This document shows, in pieces, positions 47,270 to 58,692 of a stretch of 64,000 nucleotides of DNA. Origin of the DNA: Caenorhabditis elegans (lineage: Eukaryota > Nematoda > Chromadorea > Rhabditida > Rhabditidae); assembly GCF_000002985.6 (NCBI RefSeq), contig NC_003284.9:1302001-1366000 (forward strand), written 5' to 3'. The position numbers and the translations under genes were made by a program. Within the stretch, counting starts at the first letter, position 1. Every line of letters starts with the position of its first letter. The notes beneath the pieces were generated by a model that had not been told where the DNA came from, ran no database searches, and saw nothing but the letters and a program-made list of their open reading frames with translations.

Positions 47270-48350
47270 TCTGTGTGAATTTTCAGAAAAAAAAATTGAA
47301 TTCAAACAAAATAATTTTATTACGGAAATATAGAAGAAAATAATAAGAAACTGCAACGCAGAAAGGAAAACGGGATTATACAAAATTTTGGGGACAGTTC
47401 TGGGAATAAAAAACGTTGTTGAGAAACATTATTTTAACATAGAAACATACAATTGAAACGATTAAAAGTCTGAGACAAAGGAAAGCTGGAAAAATAAAAA
47501 ATTGGAATTTTGGAAATTATGGAAACTTGGAAATTTTTTTTTTGTATTTCGTACCGGATATTTGTGATTTTTTTTTTCATGAAAAATAGATTTTCCGGTA
47601 ATTATAAATTTGAAAAAAAAAAACAGTTTTGAGTATTCGAAAATGTATGGGAAAATATTGTTTCTGGTCAAAAATTTTGTTGATATTTTCTTGTTTTCAT
47701 TTTTCACAAAGAATGTGGTTTTTATTTAGTTTTAAGTAATTGGGTTTTCAAGTTTTTTAAAACATTTTTTTTGGTATTTCGCCAAGAAATTAATTAAAAA
47801 CAATTTTTGGTTTCAAATTCCAAAAAATCGAATTTGAAACGATTTTTTGTTGCTTTTTTTTTTGAAAAATAAAATATTTTTTGGCATCAAAAACACACAT
47901 AGAAAAAGTTTGAAATTATATTAAAAATCTGAAACATTTTTCGTCTTTTTTTTTGGCATTTTTTTGCTATTTTTTTGGTTTTAAAGTTCAAAAACTCAAA
48001 TTTGAAACGATTTTTGGACGGTTTTTTTAAATTGGTATTCTGAAAAAAAATGTTTGAAAGTTTTTTTCCAAAACTTGAATAGATTGATAGAACTCTTAGT
48101 TTCAAACAAATTTGGATAATAAAACAAAACGTGATTTTAAAAGAAATATATTTTTTAAAGTTTTTTGTCAGTTTTTTTCAGACATAGAATGATTTTTTTG
48201 GTTTCAAGAACATAAATTTGAGCGTTAAAAAAACTTGGTTTTCAGAAAGTGTTAAAGATTTTTATAGGTTGAAATTTGGAATTCCAGAAAACTTTAAATT
48301 TTCTGTTTGTTTTTATTAATTTCTTGTTTGGTTTTGACTTCTTTCAAAAT
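47270..48350. repeat. Dense A-tract/T-tract region (PATC-like)
   Basis: For about 1 kb the DNA is a succession of short A-runs and T-runs at close to helical spacing (for example TGGAAAAATAAAAAATTGGA and AATTTTGGAAATTATGGAAA). This looks like the periodic An/Tn clusters known from C. elegans introns and intergenic DNA of germline-expressed genes. Periodicity was judged by eye. Confidence 0.55.
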
Positions 48351-48358
48351 TTAAAAAA

Positions 48359-49834
48359 TTACTCGTAATCCTCGAGAACATATGCAGGTGCACCAATGCA
48401 GTGGAAAACTCGTAATAATTCGTAATCCGTATTGTTATAATTTTGCCGGGCCTCAATCCCGCAAACCTCTTCAATTTGTCTGGGTAGATTGGGCTCGTAT
48501 AGTATATGTATGCACTTTCTGAATCTTCCCTCCTTTGAGAAATCGGAGACCATTAGTTCGAGGTAAGTATGACTTCGGTATCCATTTCTCTTTTGCTGGA
48601 AATGTTTAAATTTTAATGTTTTAATGTTGAGTTTTAAAAACTAAAAGTATTAAGATGAGTAATAGGTTTTGTCGGTTTTTGTCGAGCGCCATTACTTTTC
48701 CAAATTTTTATATTGCTGTTATAGAAAATCGTAAGTTAAGTAAAATGCGAACGATTTCTATATTAAAAATTACAAAACAAACTAAACACTTGTTTTGTCA
48801 ATTTCAGTCAAGAACAGAGAAATTGAAAAAAAAAATCAAAATAAGCATTTTTCTCAGAAAAATAATATTTTGAAGCATATAAGAACAGCTCTAATATGGG
48901 TGCTATTAACTAAAAGTACATAATTCCCGATTTCCTTCAACTATCATGTATATAATTCAGCCTACTCGATTGAAAAAAAAAACTTCCCACTTTTTTTAAA
49001 TTAAAAAATTTAGCGCCCGAGAAAATTAGTTTTCGGCTCTTGGAAACAGTGTTAAAATTGAAATATAAAATGGTTTTTAAGTATTTTTTAGGATAATATT
49101 ACAATTTTTCCCTCAAATTTTTCATATTGCAAGAACTCGAAAATGTTTCATATTTTTGAAGATTTGAAGATATGAACCCAAAAAATGCCCAAAAACTAAA
49201 TTCAACTTCAATTTTTAATTAAAACTTTGTAGAAAAATGTAACTTAACATTTATAGAAGTTACTTAGAACTTTTCAGTTAAAAATAGTAATATTATATAT
49301 GCACACTGTGAATTGAAAAACTACTGAAAACATTTCCATAACTTCAACTTTTATGAAATATGTTTAAAATTCTTGTAGTTTTTGATCGAACCTATTTACA
49401 CTAAATTCACTAAATTTCCAAAATTGACTAAACCAAATTTCAAATAAAAGGGTTTTCTTCAAATTAAGGTTTTTTCTTAACCCTCTATAAAAACTCACAT
49501 TTCTCAAACATTTCCCCAAAGCGCCTTGAAGAATACTGAGTCTGGTGCAAATTGGCTCAACATCGATCAATGGAAGCCAGCAGCGGCCTTTTGATGTCCA
49601 TTGGCACCTCTGAAATGTGTGTTGTTAACCAAACTGTTTTCTGAAATCCGAAAAACGGGAACTCACGAAAGTTGAGCACACTTTTCCGAGAACCTCAATT
49701 TTGTTTACAGGCAACTCCAGTAACTCTTCACTCAAGTATGGGTACTTTTCGAAAAAGGTGAGCCAATATCCAGCTGAGGCAGCATATTGCATGCAGCGGT
49801 CATATTCAGGTCGATCGCTGACTCTGACGCTCAT
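48359..49834 (-). CDS. Unrecognised 171-aa protein
   Basis: Minus-strand exons 49834-49667, 49609-49499 and 48595-48359 join in phase 0 to 171 aa. Donors are GTGAGT, acceptors ATTTCAG and TTTCCAG. The ATG follows immediately after an acceptor (GAATTCAG), which fits trans-splicing directly onto the start codon or a missing upstream exon. The sequence is mixed and globular: WLTFFEKYPYLSEELLEL near residues 24-41, a cysteine-bearing middle (RCQWTSKGRCWLP, ICTRL, KCLRN) and a charged end (YEPNLPRQIEEVCGIEARQ, VFHCIGAPAYVLEDYE). There is no signal peptide or membrane segment. I do not recognise the family. The 903-base second intron is AT-rich. An RTE-type LINE lies about 400 bases upstream. Confidence 0.7.
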
Positions 49835-50221
49835 CTGAATTCAAAATAATCAATGATAAAATTTTAGTGTCAAAAATGTAATATTTTTTATCTACTTTTG
49901 GGTTTTAGAAAAAATCGAAAAATTAGTAATTTCTCTAAAAAAAATGTTTCAAAAATTCGATAGCAAATTCAAAAAAAGGATTGTAATGATGTGTTCTAAA
50001 ATTGTTTGAAAAAAAATTTTTTTTCTAAACTTTTTTTGATTTATTTTTAAAATTTTTAAATAACCGCGCAAATGAGTGACGTCATTTTTACCATTTTTGC
50101 TTTTACCGGCTGTATTTATAAAGTTTTGTTTATTTTATTTGATGTGTGTGAAACACAGTTTGTTAATTTTGAAAATATTGTTCCGTAAAGAAAACACGAT
50201 GACATAACCCAAAAGAAATTA
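49835..50221. other. Gap between the 171-aa gene and the RTE element
   Basis: AT-rich, with many A- and T-runs. No coding exon or repeat of note; it should contain the promoter of the 171-aa gene. Confidence 0.5.
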
Positions 50222-53200
50222 GATACTTACTACTTAGTACTTACTTAGGATACTTAGTCGATCCGTTCTTCGCCTGTGGCGCGGATCACAGCTTTCCAAG
50301 CTTTTCGGTCCTTTGCTTGGGTGGACCATAGTTGTTTGACTTGTCCGAAGGCGTCTCGCGTAGTGACTTCTTTTCTTAAAGAGTCATTCCATCTCATCGG
50401 TGGGCGTCCAACGGGTCGTTTCTCGTCTCGGGGGCACCAATCGTTCATCAGAGTTGTCCATCGGCCATCCGTTCGTCTCGCCACGTGTCCAGCCCATCCA
50501 AGTTTCCTCTTTTTTATGTGTATTAGTGGATCTCTGAGTTTTGACTTTTCTCGAACTTCTTCGCGATGAATGTTTCGTTTGCGTTGTTCTGTCAAGGTGA
50601 GTCCAACTAACTTTCGTTCGAGGGCTGCGTGGGTTACTCTGACTCTTTCCGCTAGCTCTTTTGTGAAAGTCCAAGCTTCAGAGCCGTAGGTCAGGGCTGG
50701 GAGAACCGTAGAGTCGAAGAGATTTGCACGGAGGCGTGGGCAGGTGATCTGGTCCGTGGTGCTTTTGATGTTGGTAAAAGCAGCCCACGCAGCTCTTCGT
50801 CTTCTATGAAGCTCAGGTAACAAGTTGTTACTGTCGTTTATTTGGCGCCCGAGGTAGATGTATTCGTTGACATCATCAATGATAATGTTGGTGGTGTTTG
50901 GGCATCGGATCTCAACTTTCCTCTTATAGGCAAACCTGTTCCGAAGGACTTTGGTTTTCCCTGTGTTGATTTTTAGACCAACACTACTACACTTTTCCAC
51001 CAGTTCCGTAAGCATTTGACTTGCCGTTCGCGGATTATGAGCCACGAGGACAATGTCGTCTGCAAAACGGAGGTTGGTGAGATTCTGACCGTTCACACGT
51101 ATTCCTTCAGTTTCGTATCGTTCATCTCCTTTGAAGTGTTTCCAGTTGAGTTGTCTGAAAACATGTTCCAGACACGCAGAGAAGAGGTTTGGTGATATTG
51201 GGTCACCTTGTCTGACTCCTCGTGTGACCGGGACAGTTACGTTTTTATGGAACGGCGTGAAGGTGGTCGAGCAATCGGTGTAGCATTCTTGGAGGAGGTT
51301 GATATATCCCCTTTGCACTCCTTGCTGCTGAAGACTATCCCAGACATCTTCTGGTTCGACACTGTCGAAGGCTTTTTGAAAGTCTATAAAAACAAGTGTC
51401 AGTGGGATCTGGTACTCTCTTCCCACTTCGAGCAAGCGTTGGACTAAGTGGATGTGATCAATTGTTGAAAAAGATCTCCTGAATCCGGCTCGGACGGTAA
51501 TTCTCCAGACTTTCACAATCCCCTTTCTTAAAGATCAGGGTGGTTTTTGAAGTTTTCCAGTCCTTGGGGATATTCCCGCTTTCTAGATACCGATTGAATC
51601 TTCCGGTGATCAGACGGATGACGTAGTCGCCACAGGATTTCAAGAAATCTGCGGTGATTTTGTCACTTCCAGCTGCTTTTCCATTTGGAAATGAGTTGAT
51701 CGCAGCGCGTATTTCTCCAAAAAGAAATGGTGGAAGTGGTTCCGCCATGATGGGAGGTGGAGTTGGTAGTTGAGGTGGAGGAGGTGTTTTTCTACTTCTG
51801 AAAAGTGAAGTATAGAACATCTCGATCTCCCGTTCCATTTTCTCCCGGGAAGTGATTCGTTCTCCAGTCGAAGAGCATTTGAGGCTAGGGATGAAAGACT
51901 TGTATTCGTTTAAATCCCTGGCTACTCGCTTCATGCTTTTTCTAGACTGGGCGGCATTTAGCAGGCGGGCACTGGCAAAGTTCTCATGGTCTCTCTCGAC
52001 TGCTTCCCTACATTTTATAGACAGTGACTTAAAATTTGGGTCCGATCTGTCCATAAGACGTTTTTTGAAGAGCATTTGTCGAGTTTCCTTCGAGAGCCGG
52101 TTGGCGGAGTGGTTGGATGGTTGAATTACTGATTGATCCTGGGCTGTTTTGAGAGAGTCGACAAGGATCTTGTAGTCCTCATCAATATCTCCATGAGCAG
52201 GGGCAGTAATTGTTGCGCTGACAGCCAGAGCTGTAGCTTTATCCAAGACTCTTTTCGGGGGTTTTCTCCTTTTCACTTGATCTAGTTTCGCCAAATTAAT
52301 GTTGAAATGGATGTTACTTCGGAGGAGACGGTGGTCGCTTCCGTTCGTGAACGACGGGAGCACAGATGTATCTGTTACAAACTTTCCATTGGCCAAGATG
52401 TGGTCGATTTCATGTTTGAACATTCCATCAGGACTTACATGTGTCCAACGTCTATTTATGGGTTTATAGAATTGGGAATTGATGTGCCATAGACGATTGG
52501 ATTCACAAAAGGTTGCGAGAATTTCACCAGTATCGTTACGAGGCTCCATGGCATGAGTGCCGATGTAGCGCTCGGTTTCGTCTTTTCTGTTTCCGACTCT
52601 AGCATTAAAGTCACCTATTATAAGTTTATACTTGCTTCTGCAAGCGTGATAGGTATCTTCAAGCTTTTCATAGAAGTCGCTGATCTCGTCGAGTGTGGAT
52701 ACGGCAGTGGGCGCATAGACTTGGATGACTGTGCATTTCCACTTTCTGTTCACTTTAAAAGTGATCAGGCCGATTCGATAATCGATAAACACTACTTCAG
52801 TGATTCGGGGGAGGAGGGTGCTTTTGACGATGAAGCCGACCCCTCCTGAAACAGAATTTGGGTTTCGAGATCCTAGAAAGATCCCGACCCCGTCGGAGCC
52901 AATTGAATGCATTTCCGTTGCTCTTTTTGTTTCAGAGAGTCCGATAATATCGAACTTGATTCTCTTCGTCTCTTCGAGCAGTTCTGCAAGCCTGTCGTTG
53001 GAGGAGACAGACCTGCAGTTGAAAGTCGCAATCCTGGCGTCGATTCGCCTTGTTTTGGGCCGGAGGCTATCTTTTAACCGTTCCGGGTGACAGGTGGTGG
53101 GTACTCCGAGATTGGATGGCCCCTCCCGATTTGCTTGTGGATCTGTCGTACCACTTGCAGAGGTCGGAGGACTGGGGCGCTTGGTATTGCTGTTTAGAGC

Positions 53201-53425
53201 AAGGTTTGTGTCTCTAGATACTCTATAATGACCTGCTAAGCCAATCTAGAGCCGCCCGGACAGAGAGTATTTGACACTACCTCTGACCTGCGTGAGACGG
53301 TGTACTTCTTGGCCAGATAATTTGCACTTGGTTCCAAACCAAGCCACTCTCGGTGTGACGAAATCGCCGAGTTTGTTGAAGTGGTTATCTGTTGATCCCT
53401 TTCGCCGCGAAGAGGCTCAGTATAG
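50222..53425 (-). mobile_element. RTE-1-type non-LTR retrotransposon
   Basis: A minus-strand LINE of about 3.2 kb. It has a short upstream ORF (about 53236-53457, GERDQQITTSTNSAISSHRE), a long endonuclease/RT ORF, and a 3' tail of short TAAGTA-type repeats (plus-strand 50222-50253, TACTTACTACTTAGTACTTA) directly after the stop codon. Lack of a 3' UTR of any length and the tiny first ORF are typical of the RTE clade; the protein resembles C. elegans RTE-1. The 5' end is placed at about 53425 where LINE-like coding gives way to A-rich host DNA. It is inserted upstream of the 171-aa gene in the same orientation. Confidence 0.88.
50254..53245 (-). pseudogene. RTE endonuclease/reverse transcriptase ORF with an internal deletion
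   Basis: The upstream frame (53245 down to 51458) has a complete endonuclease: [57 protein letters not shown] and NGSDHRLL. It ends in the RT start ([16 protein letters not shown]). The second frame (51516 down to 50254) resumes at [12 protein letters not shown] and contains LVFIDFQKAFDSVE, RGVRQGDPISPNLF, RFADDIVLVAHN and a C-terminal KRKLGWAGHVAR domain with a stop at 50251-50253. At about 51489-51494 the sequence passes directly from NYRP in one frame to AGFRR in the other. The stretch that normally links RT motifs 1 and 2 is absent, so a deletion with a frame change has inactivated this copy. Confidence 0.9.
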
Positions 53426-53555
53426 AAAGAGAAAAAAAAATCGAAAAAAAACGCCAAATTTTGACAAAATCTGAAATTTCGCCAACTTTTTTTTTCACAG
53501 CAGCTGCAATACAGTTTTTATGAAATTATCAGCATTTAATGTATATTTTGATAGT

Positions 53556-54482
53556 TTATCTTTCGTCGACTAGTTGTAAGACAAATATTTTTTTACAAGT
53601 TGGAGCAGCTTCTGTTGTTGGGAGCTCTGAGGTGAAAGCTTCGGTTGAGCTGGGGGACACTGAAATATTAGGTGTGTGTTCAGAAATTCTTCTAAGGTAG
53701 AGGCTTAGCTAATCTTACGGATTGTGCTGGAAGAAAGAATCGATTCTTCGAATGTGGATATCAAATGAGTTTCACTTGGTGAGGCTGTTGTCGGGAGCTC
53801 TGAGATGGAAATTTCAGTGGACCCGGGGGATACTGAAACATTGAATATGTACTCAGTGACTTTTCGATTCTGGAATTTAAAGAGAATCTTACGTGTTGAA
53901 GTGGCAGGAATCGCGGATGTCGTCGGAGAGGCTGAGCCAGAGGAGTTTGTAAGATTTTCAAACTCGGGATTCAAGATGGCTATGTTAGAGTCATTGATAA
54001 AGGGAGTAGAGTCTGAATTATCAGTCGTGTTTAGATAAATTACTATAGACCTCCCTCGAAAAGACCAGAATAAATTAAAATTGCCGAAAGTATCAGGGGA
54101 GGGGGGGGGGGGGTTCTACACACTTTTAATTTTTAATATATGTATATGCGTGAAAACTTAGAATTATAGATTTTTGACATCCTACATCTAAATATCACAA
54201 TAGTCTTCAGCGAAAAATTTGTAGTTTTCCAAAACTTAAAAATTTTTAGAAAGGTCCTATAGCACACATGTATTTGAAAAATTCATCAGCGCGCTAGCTC
54301 AGAAAAAATTTAAACTTACTGGTGATTAGAGTCATCGGAAGCGGTTCTGTTGCATTCGTTGATCTACGAGAAGCGGCATCGACGGTCTCATTGATCGTGG
54401 TTGGGAGCTCTCCGCGGTTGCTTGTGAGGCGACCGCTCACAATGAGCGACAAGAATGTGAGGAAGAGTAGATGAAATTTCAT
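53556..54482 (-). CDS. Ser/Thr-rich secreted protein with repeated ELPTT exons
   Basis: Minus-strand exons 54482-54320, 54012-53893, 53832-53719 and 53659-53556 join in frame to 166 aa. All three internal junctions are phase 1. An acceptor (TTTCAG) lies five bases before the ATG. Residues 1-17 form a signal peptide (FHLLFLTFLSLIVSG). The mature protein is dominated by Ser, Thr and Pro and repeats the element S/G-ELPTT (GELPTTINE, SELPTTASPS, SELPTTEAA), once per exon in exons 1, 3 and 4. Exons 3 and 4 both begin LSP.STE and are recent copies at DNA level. Many potential O- and N-glycosylation sites (NETV, NATE, NDSN, NSSG) suggest a mucin-like surface or secreted protein. The C terminus CKKIFVLQLVDER is unusual. 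Family unknown; gene structure is inferred from phase-compatible signals. Confidence 0.7.
54101..54113 (+). repeat. 13-G homopolymer tract
   Basis: GGGGA followed by thirteen G residues in the first intron of the Ser/Thr-rich gene. Confidence 0.95.
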
Positions 54483-55770
54483 GACAACTGAAATTAAGCT
54501 GTATAAGAAGGTTATTTAAACAAACAATTAAAAATAATACGATGGAAATTGAAAAATGTAAAAACTGCCCAACAAAATGCGGCGAAGTACAATAAGTAGG
54601 CATGTATGTAGAATGAGACAATATTATTGTCTTAAAAGTATATGTATAGTATGTTTTTAAAATCAAAAATCGATAAAATGCGGTTCTACGTTGTTAGTTG
54701 TAATTTCAAAGAAAACTCACTGATACTGATACTCCCAGTTTACTTTTAAATATGTTTAAAAACTGACTTTTCTATAATATTAAAAAATAATCAAATTCTT
54801 ACGGAAGGAACCTGAAATGGCTATGAAATTATTTTTTTGAAAAATGTAAGGTTCTAGCGTTCCAAATGGCCTTATATACACGGTACCTCTTAAACAAACT
54901 CCTCCTCTTTTTGTCGACTGTTGAAAAAAGTTGCGTCCAATGGAAAAGTACAAGGGAGGCTGAGAATTTTTTTGGGGTACTGTAGTCGGGAGAGAAAAAA
55001 CTCTATACTTTATGATTCAATAATAAAACTTACATTTCAATCCATTGCAAATCCAGAATTTGAGAACTCAAGTTTAAACTCCAAAATCCGTTTAAAAGTT
55101 AAATAGAATAAGTAAAGATTTTCCACCAGAAAATCGACATGAATACCACTGATTTTTGAAAATGATTTTACGATATAAAGTTGAAAAATAAGATACCAAG
55201 ATAAAGTAATAATACCCCTAAAATGCATGAAGAAAATGCATGCAAAAAATTGAGAACAAATTTGAGTTGTTCAAATTGCCGGTTGTTGAAGTGAACCACT
55301 ATGCATATCTAACACAAGTTTTAAAGCATTGCACATGGTGCATCAACTTAAAATTTTTTTGAATGATTGCATCAAATTTTATAGACGCCAGTATCGGTCC
55401 CCATAATTAGGGACTACCCTGTATATTTGGAAACTTTTTTTCTTGAAACTATATACTCTTTTTTTTGGCATATTAATCAAAATTCAAATAAGCAAAAAAA
55501 GTTGCAGAAGAGTGACCACTTGCCTGAAATAGCTTCTTGGAAAAAAAGGCTATTCGTTCAACAAAAAAATAATGATTTTTTTTGGGTACAATGCATTTTG
55601 AAAGATTTGTGACTATCAGAGGGTTATTAAAGTATTAAAGAGCAACTGATCCCAAACAACAATTCAACAAAAACTGATTCTTTTATCGAGTTTAAAATTA
55701 TAAAAAATCAATAAAAAAATCAATAAACTACAATCCCTGTTCACACGATGACAATAAAAACAAGAAAATT
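54483..55770. other. Intergenic region, 54.5-55.8 kb
   Basis: AT-rich, with no supported exon. A short phrase CCATAATTAGGGACTACCCTGTATA near 55400 resembles the GGACCACC repeats of the pdk-1 intron. A-run-rich DNA lies at 55430-55590. Confidence 0.5.
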
Positions 55771-56395
55771 TCATAGTCCTGAAAACATATCGGTGATATC
55801 CGGGGGAGCTGCAGTAGTTGATGACGTCACGAAACCATGGTCAGGTTTTATGGGGGAGCTAATTTTAGGAACACCTTCTCTATTCTTCTCAGCAGTTGAC
55901 ACAAGCTGCTCAATTTCATGCTCCCTTATGATGAACAAGCCCAATGACACAATGAATATGACGAAGAAGATCATAGCAATAACTTTTCCGATCTTCACCC
56001 AATGGATTTCCTTTGGCTTCTCCTTCCATGCATTTGTGAAACTATCAGTACGAAGCACCTGAACATGAAAAACACAATTTTTATGATGCACATAATCTGA
56101 CAGACTTATTGTTAATTTCACGTCAAATTACTAAATACTGTGTAATGTGAAAACCCGTTCTACTCACCTCCCGATGATTCAGGCTACACTCCACAATGTT
56201 CCCAAAGATCTTGTCATCATCATCTGCGTCAGTCTTCTCTTTAGCTTCTTTGCTAGCCTGAAAACGTTATACATTGCAAAAATTTTAACTGTTCTGACTT
56301 GACAATCATCAGTGATTTACATATAACGAATTTGAAAATGTTCTAGAAATGCTCACCTTTGGCTTGTCGTCTGAGATTTTTGCAGACTCCTTCAT
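55771..56395 (-). CDS. Small single-pass membrane protein, unrecognised
   Basis: Minus-strand exons 56395-56357, 56257-56168 and 56058-55771 are all phase 0 and give 138 aa. The N-terminal 60 residues are charged (KESAKISDDKPKASKEAKEK, then DADDDDK) with a lone Cys near residue 34. One membrane segment follows at about 74-93 (KVIAMIFFVIFIVSLGLFII), with basic residues (WKEKPKEIHWVKIGK) before it. The N terminus is therefore probably cytoplasmic (type II). The outer tail is Ser/Thr/Pro-rich (SPIKPDHGFVTSSTTAAPPD). There is no signal peptide. The layout resembles the 289-aa protein encoded 1.3 kb upstream, but I see no clear sequence similarity. Function unknown. Confidence 0.8.
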
Positions 56396-56676
56396 TATTA
56401 AAAATATGAGCAAAAAAAAAGATAAAGATAAGTTTGCTCAAAAAGTCAATATTCTGCTAAGCGCCAGTTGAAAATGAGTAAGCTATCACCCTCTGGAGAT
56501 TGCTTCATTATGGAAAAAGCCCAAAGTTCCATAGCAACAGTTGTTTTCGACGTTTACTTTTATTCATAAAAAGTGTGATGTTTCGAAGAGTAGAGAGCAC
56601 AGCCATTTTGTCACGATGACTTGGTAGCACCGACTAGCACGAGGAGCCAAGGAAGTTGTGCAAGTAAAATATGATC

Positions 56677-57080
56677 AGGGGTGTGCGGCAATCGCCGAAA
56701 ATTCCCAAAACCGGCAATTGTCGAAATTGCCGATTGCCGGAAATTCAAATGTGATACTTTTTGAAGGTTTAAGAGCCTGAACATGCATTTTATTGAACAA
56801 TTTTCTTTTTTCTTTTTTCAAGCTCAAAATTACTTTTTTCAAGCTCAAAATTATGTAATCCTTAAAGGGTTGAATGTTTTCTGTTAGAAAATGACTAACC
56901 GAACACTAAAAAACGAGGTGAAATTTTGTAAATTTCCGAAATATAATTAGGTTTGAAAATTTGCCGAAAATTTCCGGCAATTTTGGCAATTATCGCAATT
57001 GCCGATTACCAAAAATTCACAAAACCAGCAATTGCCGAATTTTCCGATTGCCGTAACTTTTCGATTGCCGCGCACCCCAG
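56677..57080. mobile_element. MITE with GGGGTGYGCGGCAATC termini
   Basis: Left end GGGGTGTGCGGCAATCGCCG, right end CGATTGCCGCGCACCCC, an almost perfect inverted terminal repeat of 16 bases. Subterminal CGGCAATTGTCGAAATTGCC and TTTGGCAATTATCGCAATTG motifs are also inverted. Same family as 18637, 35801 and 59081. Confidence 0.85.
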
Positions 57081-57239
57081 CCTGGGATCTTCAATATTGC
57101 GTAGATCGTATGTTATTGACTATGATCGTATATTATGGCAAAAAAAATGGGACAATACTTTCCTGACCGCCTGATATTTATATGAGCTTTTACAAAAATC
57201 TGTGTAAATTCTGAGTGAAGCAGATTTTAGTAAAGGTTT

Positions 57240-57390
57240 AGCGGTTGAATCGGTCGAAAGTCAAGGTACAGCTGTCGAAAATCTAGGTACAGCGCTTGAA
57301 AGTTAAGGCACATACGTCGAAAGTCAAGGAACACCTTTCAAAAGCCATGGAAACCCAATCGAAAGTCAAGGTACAGCTGGCAAATTCTTT
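57240..57390 (+). repeat. Degenerate 24-base tandem repeat (TCGAAAGTCAAGGTACA)
   Basis: Six units of about 20-26 bases share TCGAAAGTCAAGGTACAGC, with variants TCGAAAATCTAGGTACAGC, TTGAAAGTTAAGGCACATA, TCGAAAGTCAAGGAACACC and TCGAAAGTCAAGGTACAGC. Confidence 0.85.
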
Positions 57391-57719
57391 TATTACTCCC
57401 AATTAGAGCTGAGTATAGTGAGGTGCCAAACTCGGAAATTGCCCGCCGCAGTGAAAACCTACCACTCTGAAATTTTTCAAAGTTCTAAAAACCGGACAAC
57501 CGGACGCCACACATGCCGCCACTACTCCCAATTAGCACGTCAGGTCTGACTATCTAAAACAACTGAATTCTGAAAATTCGTGCTCGTGCTCAATCGTGCT
57601 CAATGTTTATTTTATTTCAATCGGATTTAAATTGGTAGAAGGATACTTTAACTGTTACAGTAAAAGATTTGTGATTACAAAAAAAAAAGCTGGTGAACAT
57701 CGAATTGAGCCAGAAGCCT

Positions 57720-58692
57720 TCAAGCTTTTGCTGCCGGATCAGTGTCTGGAGCAGCAGAAGATTTGGTTGGAGGGACTGCATTGTTTGGTGCGAGCTGTTT
57801 TGCCGAGTCAGGGTCAGTGGTGCCAAGTGCCTGCTCCTTCAGGGCAGCTGAATCGGCGGTGATTTCCTTTGAAGAAGAGGGCTCAGTACTTGCTTGAGCT
57901 CTTTCAATTTCCCCAGCTCCATTGGTGTCCGACTTGTTTTCCTCTAAAGTAGAACAAGGAGTAGAAACAAGATTTCCTGCAGTTTCAGTCTCCGGTCCCA
58001 GTTCTTTCAGATATGCAACAGCTCTAGTCCACCAAGTCGGTTGCTCGGCTCCTTTGATTTCTGAGTTTCCAGTTGCAATGTTAGTTTCAGTTTGCCCAAA
58101 GTGACGTTCCAGGAATGTGATCAACACATCCAACCAAGTAGAACCATCATATGACTCATCAAAAAGTGTTGCAGTGCTATCGGGTTCTTTCTTGACGCTT
58201 TCCTTTGACGGTAGGGAAATATCAACGACCATTCCAATTTTCTCCAAAACATTGATCGGCTCTACAGCTCCACAAGCTTCAGAGGATCCCGAGGCATCAT
58301 GAATAAACGGAGCAACTGCAGTTGTTTTCACGGCCAGTGAGCAGTACACAACCAGAAGAACAATGAAAACTCCCAGGACGCCTGCAACACACTTCCAGGC
58401 GTTATTGGCAGATTTGTCATCATCGACAGCTTTCTTGTTGGCTTGCATCAATGGCTCCGCGGTTTGTGCAATATACTGCTCGAGTAGTTCAAGCCCGTTC
58501 ATTATCTGAAAATAATTCCCATAATTTGTCAGTATTTTTTATAATTGAAATGCCGTACCTTACGACTTTCAAGTGCTGCCAGGGCGGCACCATCCACATT
58601 GTAATTGATCTCCGAATCCTGTCTCTAAAATTAAAATTTAATATTCAAATACTTTCATATTCAAAAATGCTCACCGCTTTCTCAAGAGACAT
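57720..58692 (-). CDS. Type II single-pass membrane protein with a Ser/Glu/Ala-rich tail
   Basis: Minus-strand exons 58692-58675, 58624-58559 and 58505-57720 are all phase 0 and give 289 aa. The exon 2 donor is taken as GTACGG so that the frame continues as ESRK|IMNG; a GTAAGG six bases earlier would break the frame. Residues 1-60 are charged and hydrophilic (RQDSEINYNVDGAALAALE). A single membrane segment lies at about 66-87 (CVAGVLGVFIVLLVVYCSLAV). It is followed by a long tail with two cysteines, a Trp-bearing stretch (TWLDVLITFLERHFG, PTWWTRAVAYLKELG) and a low-complexity Ser/Thr/Glu/Ala end (APDTDPAAKA). With no signal peptide and lysines on the N side, the tail is probably extracellular or lumenal. 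Family unknown. Confidence 0.82.

Larger units (their letters stand above)
42358..48358. other. Six-kb intergenic region with a diverged duplication
   Basis: No gene is convincingly supported. Bases 42540-43130 are GC-richer and contain a near-match to the X-enriched motif at 43054. A TA repeat lies at 43381-43402. Two diverged copies of one segment occupy roughly 43599-44160 and 45265-46105. Bases 46320-46800 hold a purine-rich stretch and weak frames on the plus strand that I could not join into a gene. Bases 47270-48350 are extreme A/T-tract DNA. A small pseudogene in 46.3-46.8 kb cannot be excluded. Confidence 0.45.
56396..57719. other. Intergenic region with a MITE and degenerate tandem repeats
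   Basis: No gene. It holds the MITE at 56677-57080 and the tandem repeats at 57240-57390. The remainder is AT-rich promoter DNA for the 138-aa gene and 3' UTR of the next minus-strand gene. Confidence 0.55.
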
